Below are positions 7,536 through 13,994 of a DNA stretch of 32,007 nt, one piece after another. The notes beneath the pieces are model-generated. The model searched no databases. It was not told the origin of the DNA and worked only from the letters and a program-made list of their open reading frames with translations. Position 1 is the stretch's first letter. The number at the start of each line of letters is the position of its first letter. The position numbers and the translations under genes were made by a program. This DNA is from Actinacidiphila rubida (lineage in GTDB: Bacteria; Actinomycetota; Actinomycetes; Streptomycetales; Streptomycetaceae). The DNA lies in the NCBI RefSeq assembly GCF_900110255.1, contig NZ_FODD01000064.1, forward strand, positions 1 through 32,007, given 5' to 3'.

Positions 7536-7921
7536 CCCACCCGCACGAGGCCATGCACGTCATCTTGGACGACACGGCGATGACAGCAGCCGGCCGGGGC
7601 AACCTCCTGGCCTCCCGGCTGATCCACCGGGCGCACGCCGAACCGGGCTGGTACCTGTACGCGACCGCCTGCGCGCTGGTCGAAGCCGATCGCGCCCGAC
7701 CAGGGACGGGCGAGCACATCGCGGCCCTGCCCGGCATCACGGTGTTGGATCTGGACCTGGCGGCCGCGCTGTCCGTCGCCCGCCACGACACCTGGTCGCT
7801 GGCGCACACCCTGCACGCCGCGCAGCCCACCCCGGAGCGACCGGCCGGCGCTGTGGTGGCGACCGCGGCCCCCGGGACCTGGACGGCGCATCCCGTACGG
7901 GTCCTGGATCTCACGCCCTGA
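7532..7921 (+). CDS. PIN-domain-like toxin
   Basis: This 129-residue protein starts at GTG 7532 within the antitoxin stop region. Features of the PIN fold are visible: VILDDTAM near the N-terminus (first acidic site, D13/D14), TACALVEADR (E51) and ITVLDLDLAAAL (D73/D75). The position where PIN nucleases have VVTxD reads VVATAAPG (about 108-115), lacking the usual fourth acidic residue, so catalytic competence is uncertain. PIN toxins are Mg-dependent ribonucleases that cut tRNA or mRNA. Context with the coupled RHH antitoxin makes the type II toxin assignment likely. Its end overlaps the end of a convergent gene at 7911-7921. Confidence 0.75.
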   Translation: MTHPHEAMHVILDDTAMTAAGRGNLLASRLIHRAHAEPGWYLYATACALVEADRARPGTGEHIAALPGITVLDLDLAAALSVARHDTWSLAHTLHAAQPTPERPAGAVVATAAPGTWTAHPVRVLDLTP

Positions 7922-8162
7922 TCTGCCGGGTGGAGTTCGGTCGGTCCTCGGGATCCTTCGTGAGAGACGCGGCATAGTACCGCTTGTAGACCCGATCCTC
8001 GTCCCGGGCGGGGACGCCTTCCACGGTCCAGGGACCGCCATGCCGCTCGATGCTGCCAAGGCTCACGTCTTCCACCTCCCCCTCGATCGGCCTCCAGCGT
8101 GCCTCGGCCGCGAGGCCGGTCTCGCCCGGCTCGGGCACTTCACGGCCAGGTAGTGAGGGCAT
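7911..8162 (-). CDS. Small hypothetical protein, convergent with the PIN gene
   Basis: The frame has good third-position GC and reads PSLPGREVPEPGETGLAAEA, then EGEVEDVSLGSIERHGGPWT, DEDRVYKRYYAASLTKDPED and TRQIRA, about 83 residues. I do not recognise it. It overlaps the end of the gene at 8140-8445 by about 23 bases if ATG 8162 is used; a GTG at 8138, just after that gene's stop, is an equally possible start. Both arrangements suggest a two-gene operon. Charged and without a signal or membrane segment, so probably cytoplasmic. Confidence 0.45.
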   Translation of the reverse strand: MPSLPGREVPEPGETGLAAEARWRPIEGEVEDVSLGSIERHGGPWTVEGVPARDEDRVYKRYYAASLTKDPEDRPNSTRQIRA

Positions 8163-8445
8163 CGACCAGGACACGCAGCTGCAGCACGACGTCGTCGGTT
8201 CCCGGCGCCTGGCCCACGACGTCGGTGGCCGGCGCGAGCACGTCGACCAGCCGCCCGGCCCGCACCCCGGGCGTTGCCTCCCGCAGAACAGCGCGCAGTA
8301 CGTGCGCGTCCCACCGGCTGCGCGCGAGGCCCTCGGCGAGCGTGCGTTCCGCCGGGTCTGGCACCCAAGTGCCGGACCGGTAGCTCTCCAGCAGCACCGC
8401 TGCGTCCCGGCGCAGCGCCTCGTTCAGCGCAGTCGTGGTTGTCAC
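8140..8445 (-). CDS. Small helical hypothetical protein
   Basis: From GTG 8445 the frame gives 101 residues: VTTTTALNEALRRDAAVLLE, then YRSGTWVPDPAERTLAEGLA, DAHVLRAVLREATPGVRAGR and a final QLRVLVDALTTWP. Codon use fits the surrounding genome and the sequence is predicted largely helical by eye. No family is recognised. The upstream portion of the same open frame (to 8664) is low-complexity Arg/Ala/Pro and is not taken as coding. It stands directly upstream of, and overlaps, the small gene ending at 7911. The weak GGTGG before 8445 leaves the start uncertain. Confidence 0.4.
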   Translation of the reverse strand: MTTTTALNEALRRDAAVLLESYRSGTWVPDPAERTLAEGLARSRWDAHVLRAVLREATPGVRAGRLVDVLAPATDVVGQAPGTDDVVLQLRVLVDALTTWP

Positions 8446-8845
8446 GCACCACCAACGACATCCCGGCCGCCCGCGGCACGGGGAGCAGCAGGCGGCAACC
8501 GGGGCGGCAGCAGCGTGCGGCACGCCGTTGCTCCCGGGTGCTGCACCCGTGCTGAACGGCCCGCCCGCGGCCGCCGGCCGCCGGTGGCGGACCTTGCGGC
8601 CGCGCGCACCCCGGCCGCGGTCTGCCGGCCCTCCGCCCGTGCCGCCGGCGCCGATGCGTCGCACCGTCGGCTGCTGGTCCCACCCACGCCCCGCGCGGCT
8701 CGGAGGTCAGCGGACCCGCCTCGCGGGACTTCTGGCAAGGAGCAGGCGCCCGCCCGGCTGCTCGGTGGGTGTGCTGCGACGCGCTGCTGGGCAGTACGGC
8801 GCCCGGTCTCGGTCAGGCTGCCACATTCGGCACTTTGTCGCTCTG
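8446..8845. other. Region without a confident gene
   Basis: About 400 bases of very GC-rich sequence give only low-complexity Arg/Ala/Pro/Gly frames on both strands. Nothing recognised; possibly the decayed 5' part of the operon at 7911-8445. Confidence 0.4.
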
Positions 8846-9529
8846 TCAGCTGCGGCTCTGCCAGGTGGTGTTGAACAGTGCGTACTCGAGCAGGTCAGGG
8901 TGTGCGTGGGAGGGCCAGCCGTCGGTTGCGGCCATCTGCCGGGCGGCGGCTTCCATGAAGGAGAGGTAGACCTGGTAGCGGTGGGGCGTCCATGCACCGT
9001 CTGACCACACCCAGGCGGCAATCTTGCCGTGTGGATCGTGACCAGTGTCTCGGCCGACGACTTCGGCCATCGACCGCATGCGGGCGGCCAGGACACTGTC
9101 CAAGATGAGAGGCTTTGGGTCGAGGGCGGGCGGCACCGCGGTAGCGGCGAAGTACAGGAACTTGGTGAAGAAGGCCGGCCCGAACCCGCGGACCTTCCCC
9201 TCGAGCTCGGCGTAGGCGTGCTGCGAGCCTCGTGTGCGCAGCATTGCGAGCGCGGCGGCGAGGACCACGCTCAAGGTGGCCGGCCCGCTGCCGGCGGGGG
9301 TGCCGCGCTTGCCCTTGCCCCACACGTAGCTTGCGACCAGGGCCTCCCGGAGATCCGCGCGTTGCAGCGCTCCGGCGGCTACGCGGTGAAGCAGGTCGGG
9401 GCAAGTTGCAGGCGGTAGCAGTTCACTGAGGGGAAGGTCCGCCGCGGCAGTCTGTGACCCGCGCCGCCCGGTGGGGCCGGCCGCACGACCGTTCCCACCC
9501 CCGCAGGCACGGCCCGGCGGTACCTTCAC
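8846..9529 (-). CDS. 8-oxoguanine DNA glycosylase OGG-fold protein
   Basis: The product from GTG 9529 is 227 residues. It contains KVRGFGPAFFTKFLYFA (about residues 120-136), then DPKPLILDSVLAARM, WTPHRYQVYLSFMEAAARQM and a C-terminal DLLEYALFNT. The GxGPAFFTKFLYFA plus PLILDxxxA pair is the hallmark of a bacterial family annotated as OGG-fold, related to the helix-hairpin-helix glycosylase superfamily; here the region after GPAFFTK takes the hairpin position and the aspartate of LILD is the candidate catalytic residue. Whether members excise damaged bases is not established to my knowledge. Such genes are often scattered in accessory DNA. It is divergent from the membrane gene at 9545, only 15 bases apart if GTG 9529 is correct; a later start is possible. 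Confidence 0.72.
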   Translation of the reverse strand: MKVPPGRACGGGNGRAAGPTGRRGSQTAAADLPLSELLPPATCPDLLHRVAAGALQRADLREALVASYVWGKGKRGTPAGSGPATLSVVLAAALAMLRTRGSQHAYAELEGKVRGFGPAFFTKFLYFAATAVPPALDPKPLILDSVLAARMRSMAEVVGRDTGHDPHGKIAAWVWSDGAWTPHRYQVYLSFMEAAARQMAATDGWPSHAHPDLLEYALFNTTWQSRS

Positions 9530-9544
9530 GGCAGGGGGTGGGCC

Positions 9545-9829
9545 GTGTCTCGACGCATGAGCCGGTGGACTGAGATGGTCGTCGTTGGAGTCGTCACCAG
9601 CCTGGCGACCACCGGGGTCCTCGCGGTGCTCCGCTGGATGCTGCACTGGCCGTGGCGCACAGTCCTGACCTGGGTGTTTTATGTGTTCGCGTTTGGTGGC
9701 TTTGGCGTGATCATGATCGGCGGAGGAGCTTGGTGGTGCTGGGACGTCTGGCAGGACTGGCGTCGCAAGAACGGCACCGGAGGCAGGGCTGCGGAGCGGC
9801 GGGAACGCGCGCGTCGGCAGCGGGGCTGA
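9545..9829 (+). CDS. Small two-helix membrane protein
   Basis: A 94-residue product from GTG 9545, preceded by AGGGGG. Two hydrophobic segments are visible: MVVVGVVTSLATTGVLAVL (about 12-30) and TWVFYVFAFGGFGVIMIGG (about 41-59). A Trp-rich turn and a basic tail (DWRRKNGTGGRAAERRERAR) follow. No family is recognised; similar small proteins are common in Streptomyces conjugative and accessory DNA. It sits just upstream of the second toxin-antitoxin module, with 33 bases between, but the intervening palindrome suggests that the TA pair has its own promoter. Confidence 0.6.
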   Translation: MSRRMSRWTEMVVVGVVTSLATTGVLAVLRWMLHWPWRTVLTWVFYVFAFGGFGVIMIGGGAWWCWDVWQDWRRKNGTGGRAAERRERARRQRG

Positions 9830-9838
9830 CGCGACGCC

Positions 9839-9862
9839 GGTACTGGTAGTACCGTCGGTACC
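9839..9862. promoter_or_regulatory. GGTAC inverted/direct repeat at antitoxin start (probable operator)
   Basis: GGTAC (9839-9843) and GTACC (9849-9853) form an inverted repeat with a five-base spacer, and a further GGTACC (9857-9862) abuts the antitoxin ATG at 9863. The three half-sites so close to the start suggest an operator for the RHH antitoxin, and there is no room for a normal leader. Similar in character to the palindrome at 7232-7247. Confidence 0.5.
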
Positions 9863-10150
9863 ATGCCAGCCACAAATGTGCCTTTCGAGCCGGACGAGCT
9901 CGACGCGATCAACCGGGCAGCACAGGCCAGCGGGAAGAGCGCCCGGCAGTACATCAAGGACGCCGCGCTCTCCGCGGCCCTCGGCCGCCAGGAAGCGTTC
10001 CTGTCCGCGGCCCTGACCGTCGGCGAGCACACCCGCGAGGCCTTCCAGCTGCAGTTCTCCGAGACCGAAGAGCAGCGGGCGCTGCGCGCGGCTGAGGCAG
10101 CCGCGGCACGCGAGGTGCACGACGAGGACGAGGGCCGGACGGCGGCGTGA
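9863..10150 (+). CDS. Antitoxin of Fic/Doc-like module (RHH type)
   Basis: A 95-residue protein: MPATNVPFEPDELDAINRAA, then GKSARQYIKDAALSAAL, an amphipathic stretch (AFQLQFSETEEQRALRAAEA) and an acidic end. The N-terminal strand NVPFEPDEL followed by two helices is the pattern of ribbon-helix-helix antitoxins. It overlaps the next gene at GTGA (10147-10150), giving translational coupling. It probably binds the GGTAC repeats at its own start. No Shine-Dalgarno separates the operator from ATG, so translation may be leaderless. Confidence 0.75.
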   Translation: MPATNVPFEPDELDAINRAAQASGKSARQYIKDAALSAALGRQEAFLSAALTVGEHTREAFQLQFSETEEQRALRAAEAAAAREVHDEDEGRTAA

Positions 10151-10524
10151 GTGAGGACTACGAGCGGGCCGAGGTCTCCTGGCTGCTCCGGGTCGCCGAG
10201 AATGTCCAAGGCGACCCGCAGGTGGACGACCTCGGGCCGTTGTTCGCCGCGGTGTGCCGGCATCAGGCCCGCGCGATGGACCGCGACGTGTACCAGTCGC
10301 TGCTGCTGAAGGCCTCGGCGCTGCTCCACACGCTGGTGCGGACCCCAGCGCTCGAGCACTCCAACCAGATGTTCGCGTGGATGGTGGCCGCGGCGTTCCT
10401 GGACGTCAACGGCTACGAGCTGTCGTACTCGCCGAAGGACGCGGCCACGCTCGTGGCCGACGTGGAAGCCGGCCGGGCGGGCGTGCAGCAGATCGCGCGG
10501 CAGCTGCGTCGCTGGCGAGCCTGA
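10147..10524 (+). CDS. Fic/Doc-family toxin component with degenerate catalytic motif
   Basis: The 125-residue product has Doc-like organisation: helix with CRHQARAMDRDVYQSLLLKA, ALLHTLVRTPALEHSNQMFAW, then AAFLDVNGYELSYSPKDAATLVADVEAG. In Doc the central motif reads HxFxxxNKR; here the equivalent is TPALEHSNQMF, so the catalytic His and the Lys/Arg pair are absent, while the flanking fold-defining residues (FLxxNGYEL, PKDAxxLV) are kept. Doc phosphorylates EF-Tu; this homologue should not do so unless by a different mechanism. Proteins of this kind are annotated in Streptomyces as Fic-family TA toxin components. Coupled to the upstream RHH antitoxin by a GTGA overlap. Confidence 0.7.
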   Translation: MSEDYERAEVSWLLRVAENVQGDPQVDDLGPLFAAVCRHQARAMDRDVYQSLLLKASALLHTLVRTPALEHSNQMFAWMVAAAFLDVNGYELSYSPKDAATLVADVEAGRAGVQQIARQLRRWRA

Positions 10525-10743
10525 CCGCCCGCCGGCGGCTCCCGGTGGTGCCCCGAAGCCCTTGTGGGGCACACCGCTGTCCCAGCTGGCTACCAGATGC
10601 TCGCCGCGCCGATGAACGCCGCGTGACCACGCCGTCCGTCGCTGGAACACCTACGACGAGGAACGGCGGGCGCAGTTGGCCGCCCTCGGCCTGCGCCCGC
10701 GCACCACGGCGCTCCAGACCAACGCGTAGACCCAGCAGGTCCG
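10525..10743. other. Degenerate sequence with one possible C-terminal coding remnant
   Basis: No full gene is seen. A short frame ending TAG at about 10727-10729 reads RRWNTYDEERRAQLAALGLR and then PRTTALQTNA. The W..YDEERRAQLAALGLRP wording looks like the tail of a helicase-associated or resolvase-type accessory protein, but too little remains to say. Confidence 0.25.
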
Positions 10744-11020
10744 GTGGGGCCCGTGCCTCGCATCTGGGACGACTCCCGTAACGGTCACATCCGGCCCCAT
10801 TCGCCGACCACCATCCTGCGAGGTCGCGTGCCGGCCGACCAGCAGCAGACCCCGGAATCCCCCGCCACCCACTACCTTCTCGACACCCCGTGCACGCAGG
10901 TGTCAGGCCACGACGCCAGCTGGCACACGACCCAGCACCCGGACGGCCGGGCGCTCCGCTGGTACCGCACCGATCCGGGCGTCCGGCACACGCGCCTCAC
11001 GGTCAGGGGTCGAGATCTGA
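10744..11020 (+). pseudogene. Possible hypothetical gene cut by an IS5 remnant
   Basis: From GTG 10744 the frame reads VPRIWDDSRNGHIRPHSPTT, later THYLLDTPCTQVSGHDASWH and PDGRALRWYRTDPGVRHTRL. The second half has fairly ordered codon use and a plausible globular composition. The frame then runs into the broken transposase sequence at about 11021 and stops soon after, so a C-terminus may be missing. No family recognised. It may equally be noncoding. Confidence 0.25.
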
Positions 11021-11320
11021 CCTTGTGTTTCCCGGGGTAGAAGGGCCGGTCTGCGGCGACGCGGTCGATGGGCAGGAGCGTGCCGTCCAGAAGCACGAAC
11101 GCCTTCGTCGACGCAGTGCGGACTGCATCGGCAAGGTGGGTGCAAGGGCGGCCAGGAGGTCGACGGCCTCGGCGACATAGCGGTAGGCGGTCGTGGTCCC
11201 CACGCCGAACCCGGTGGCGAGCTGGGCGTAGGTGTGTCCGACACGCAGGTGAGCGAAGGTGAAGGCCGAGGCTTCCTCGCCGCGTGGCTCGGCCAGACGG
11301 ACTTACGGTTGGCCGGGTAG
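11021..11320 (-). pseudogene. IS5-family transposase remnant, N-terminal part, frameshifted
   Basis: The reverse strand shows, in one frame, HLRVGHTYAQLATGFGVGTT and TAYRYVAEAVDLLAALAPTL. In a second frame it shows ASTKAFVLLDGTLLPIDRVA and ADRPFYPGKHK. Together these are the helix-turn-helix and first-aspartate part of the same transposase family as at 2647-3186, here carrying the half that is missing there. A frameshift lies near 11120, and the sequence ends abruptly after GKHK at about 11022. Not functional. Confidence 0.78.
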
Positions 11321-11329
11321 GGCACCTCA

Positions 11330-11595
11330 GTGCGAAGCCCCCTCACAGTCCTTCTGCGGGGTGGGCATCCGGAGCGGAGCCGCCGCGAGCATGCCGCCGG
11401 TGGACAGCCACGCCACGTCGACGCGTTCGAAGACGAGGGCCAGCGCCATGTCCATCGCGTCGGCGGGGCCGCTGGCGGTGCCGTGGCGCCGATGGCCGCT
11501 CGTGCGGCGGACGTGCGGGCCGTCGACGAAGCTCACCCGGACGTCGTCGCGGCGGAGTTCGACGGCGCGACCGTCGCCCGTGGCCTCCCGTCGCG
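11330..11595 (-). pseudogene. Possible remnant of an unrecognised gene
   Basis: A reverse frame with good third-position GC reads REATGDGRAVELRRDDVRVS, then FVDGPHVRRTSGHRRHGTAS and ADAMDMALALVFERVDVAWL, ending at TGA near 11327-11329. No start is seen before it meets the end of the regulator gene at 11604, so it would be an N-terminally truncated fragment caught between that gene and the IS5 remnant. No family recognised. Confidence 0.3.
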
Positions 11596-11603
11596 CGAGT
11601 CTT

Positions 11604-12584
11604 CTACGGGCTGGAGTTCATCCGGAGCAGCGCCTTACCCAACGGGGTGAGCGTGTGCAGGATGGTGTTGCGAAGGCGTGTGGATGTGGTCAGACCGGCC
11701 TCCCTCAGGGTGGTGGCGTGCTGACTGGCGGTGGGAGGGGTGACGCCGGTACGCCGGGCCAGTTCCACGGTGGTGCAGCCGCCTTCGATCACGCGCAGGC
11801 AGGCGGCGCGTGTCGGGCCCAGGAGGTTTCCGAGCGTCTGGGTGTGCGGGGGGCTGTCGGGGGTGATCCACCAGGCCGGCGTCCGCGGAAGGGGGTAGAC
11901 CAGCACCGGTGGCAGGGTGGGGTCGATGAGGGTGACCGGTCGGCGCCAGCAGAAGGCCGAGGGCACCAAGACCAGCCCTCGCCCCGCCAGGACGATGTCG
12001 CGCTCCAGGTGGTAGTCGACCTCCAGCACCGGCGGGCGCCACCTCATGGTCGGTCCCAGGGTCGCCAGCACCCCGTCGCAGCCGTGGTCGAGCATGGCGC
12101 GGGCCCTTACGGCACGCTCGGAGTCGACGAGGGCCTGCATACGGGACCAGTACGGGATCAGAGCGGCGCGGTGGTAGCCCCGCAGCGCCTCGCCGAGTTC
12201 GGATAGCGCCTGGCTGCCGCCGTCCATCAGGGCACGGGCCCCTGACGACATGCCGGTGAGGACCGCAAGCTCCCGGCGCAGCCGGGCGCGTGGCGTGGCG
12301 AGCACCTCCTCGATGCCCTCCTCCAGTCCGAAGGCAGCCCGGGCCGGGGTGAGGAAGTCCGGGAAGTCGCCCACCGGCGGTGCCAGCCAGCGCAGGAGCC
12401 GCAGTTGGTGCCGCGGCAACCGGCGCAGTCGGGTGCGGATCTGGGCCCGCCAGGGGTCGTACACCGCCCTACCGCGCGTGGTGCCGAGCAGGTTGATGCT
12501 GAGCACCGTCTCCCAGAGGGGGTCCGGCTGCCGCGGGAAGCGGATCCGGGAGGCGTCTTCCCCGTTGAAGTGCAAGCGCAGCAC
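11604..12584 (-). CDS. ArsR/SmtB-like winged-helix regulator with N-terminal DUF5937-type domain
   Basis: The product is 326 residues from GTG 12584, chosen because GGGGG lies five bases upstream and homologues start LRLHFxGED. The first two thirds (RQPDPLWETVLSINLL; LPRHQLRLLRWLAPP; FPDFLTPA) match the effector-like domain found in large actinobacterial ArsR-type regulators. The C-terminus (about 265-325) is a winged helix: CTTVELARRTGVTPPTASQH, ATTLREAGLTTSTRLRNTIL and LTPLGKALL. These proteins bind DNA through the wHTH; the ligand is unknown for most. No metal-binding cysteine cluster is visible. A longer start at GTG 12602 is possible. No obvious target gene is adjacent. Confidence 0.85.
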   Translation of the reverse strand: MLRLHFNGEDASRIRFPRQPDPLWETVLSINLLGTTRGRAVYDPWRAQIRTRLRRLPRHQLRLLRWLAPPVGDFPDFLTPARAAFGLEEGIEEVLATPRARLRRELAVLTGMSSGARALMDGGSQALSELGEALRGYHRAALIPYWSRMQALVDSERAVRARAMLDHGCDGVLATLGPTMRWRPPVLEVDYHLERDIVLAGRGLVLVPSAFCWRRPVTLIDPTLPPVLVYPLPRTPAWWITPDSPPHTQTLGNLLGPTRAACLRVIEGGCTTVELARRTGVTPPTASQHATTLREAGLTTSTRLRNTILHTLTPLGKALLRMNSSP

Positions 12585-13009
12585 CGCTACCCCCCGGCTC
12601 ACCCCCGATACGTCGGATCAGTGTGCGAGTCGCCGACGTGCGGGAGATAGCTCCTTTCAGGTCACAGCAGCCGCCGGCCGGGCTCGAATGCGCCGTCAGG
12701 CCATGTGCTCCCGGGGGCCCTCCGGCCGTGCCGGCACCTCCCGACCCTCCCGTGTGCAGGTTGTCCTGGGTGATTCGGCTGGGATCGAAGCTACTCGCCC
12801 CACAAGAACGGAGGGCCCGACACTGATGGCCGCGCCAGAACGGGCCGGAGCACCTGCCGGAACCCGTCGGACGCGGAACGAGACACGTAAGACGTCATCC
12901 ACACGAGGGAAACGCGTGCTCCGGCGCGCTCCGATTGGAGGGACATACCGCCTGTTCTGAAGTCGGTAGAAATACCCGTCGTGAATCAGCATCAAACGCC
13001 CACTCAGAA
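12585..13009. other. Noncoding or degenerate stretch
   Basis: About 425 bases upstream of the regulator. The open frames on both strands give low-complexity Arg/Pro/Gly products and none is recognised. The 60 bases nearest 12585 (reverse strand) hold the regulator's ribosome site and presumably its promoter. Confidence 0.4.
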
Positions 13010-13180
13010 TGTGAGTTCGGAGAGGATGCCCCGCGGTGCGGGCCGGCACTGCACCGCAGGCGATAGCCTCGCTGCGGAACCTGGCCATCGGCGCACTTCG
13101 TCGGGCAGTGCGGAACAACATCACCGAAGGCCTGCACCATCACGGACGGGGCAGGGCGCAACGGTGCCCTGGAATTCAAC
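13010..13180 (+). pseudogene. ISAs1/IS4-type transposase, C-terminal remnant
   Basis: One frame reads SECEFGEDAPR and, one frameshift later, VRAGTAPQAIASLRNLAIGALRR and NNITEGLHHHGR. FxEDASRxRTGxAPxxMAxLRNLAIGxLR, then NIAxxLRHHxR, is the well-known C-terminal wording of ISAs1/IS4-like transposases, including the last acidic residue region. Only about 55 residues remain, broken by a frameshift near 13035. The rest of the element is absent. Confidence 0.6.
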
Positions 13181-13495
13181 GTGGACCGCCACCCAGAACG
13201 TCAACCCCTCAACATCCCCGGCTGGTGGTTCCGGGCATGCGGATGGATCGGATCGGGAACTGCGTGCACAAACGTCGATAAGCCCTGATCCCAAGGGCGC
13301 CTCGCGCGGCCGAGCTGGGTATCCCAAGCACAACGCGTCGGCGTTTCCCAATCGCACGGTCAGTCCCCGCCGCCAGGCGCGGTCGTCCGGGTTGACGCTG
13401 CGCATGCGACTCCCCCCGGAGTCAGGTGAGCGATCCGCAAGAAGCCGAAGGACCCTCACGGCCGAAGTTCGTCCATTCGATAGAAGGAATCCACA
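13181..13495. other. Intergenic stretch upstream of secreted-protein gene
   Basis: No confident gene. A short open frame ending TGA at about 13285 reads NGALEFNVDRHPERQPLNIP and GWWFRACGWIGSGTACTNVD; its start is lost and it may be a fragment. GAAGGA at about 13482-13487 is the ribosome site of the next gene. Confidence 0.35.
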
Positions 13496-13858
13496 ATGCG
13501 TAGAGCAGCACGTACCACCATCGCCGCACTCGGCATCGCCGCCGCCGGGGCGGTGGGACTGATCGCTCCCGGCAGTGCTCAGGCCGCTTCGGCGCCGGCC
13601 ACGATGCAGCCGATGGGCTGCGGTGCCAGCGCTGCCGTTGTGTACAACGGCACTCAGATCGTGGCCAGCAGCAGCTGCTCCGGCGCGACGAACTACTCCG
13701 CAGCCTGGTCCACCAAGTTGGTCGCCCAGGGGTGGTCCGGCGCCGTGTATGACACCAACGGGACCGCGCACTATTTCTGCGACTTCCAGACCATCACGCT
13801 GAACGTTTACACCCGCGAGCTCTACCTCAACGCAACGAAGCCTGCGCGTTGTCAGTGA
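13496..13858 (+). CDS. Small secreted protein with two cysteine pairs
   Basis: The 120-residue product opens with a Sec signal peptide: basic MRRAART, hydrophobic IAALGIAAAGAVGLIA, then SAQA-A as a likely signal peptidase I site near residue 30. The mature part is about 90 residues, Ser/Thr/Asn-rich, with cysteines in MGCGASAAVVY, SSSCSGATN, YFCDFQT and the final RCQ, which could form two disulphides. Length and style fit small extracellular proteins of streptomycetes with a beta-rich fold (spore-associated or inhibitor-like), but no family is named. ATG 13496 follows GAAGGA with an eight-base spacer. A strong terminator lies 60 bases downstream, so it is a single-gene transcript. Confidence 0.75.
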   Translation: MRRAARTTIAALGIAAAGAVGLIAPGSAQAASAPATMQPMGCGASAAVVYNGTQIVASSSCSGATNYSAAWSTKLVAQGWSGAVYDTNGTAHYFCDFQTITLNVYTRELYLNATKPARCQ

Positions 13859-13916
13859 ATAACTCCAGGGCGTTCGGCTGAGACCACGCCGTATCGCCAG
13901 GATTCGCGCAATAAAC

Positions 13917-13960
13917 AAGAAGGGCCCGTCTCCCCATTCATGGAGAGACGGGCCCTTCTT
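13917..13960 (+). terminator. Strong stem-loop terminator of the secreted-protein gene
   Basis: AAGAAGGGCCCGTCTCC pairs with GAGACGGGCCCTTCTT across a short loop, giving a stem of about 16 base pairs. It stands 59 bases after the stop at 13858. The arms end in A-rich and T-rich runs, so it can act on either strand; downstream lies the IS5 element. Confidence 0.85.
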
Positions 13961-13994
13961 GCGTTCACCGGAGGTACCACGGAGTCCCGGTCAG

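Noticed and set aside
12981..13562. 193-codon forward frame before the secreted protein
   Set aside because: Composition is low complexity and it overlaps the secreted-protein gene and the ISAs1-like remnant, which is read in other frames.
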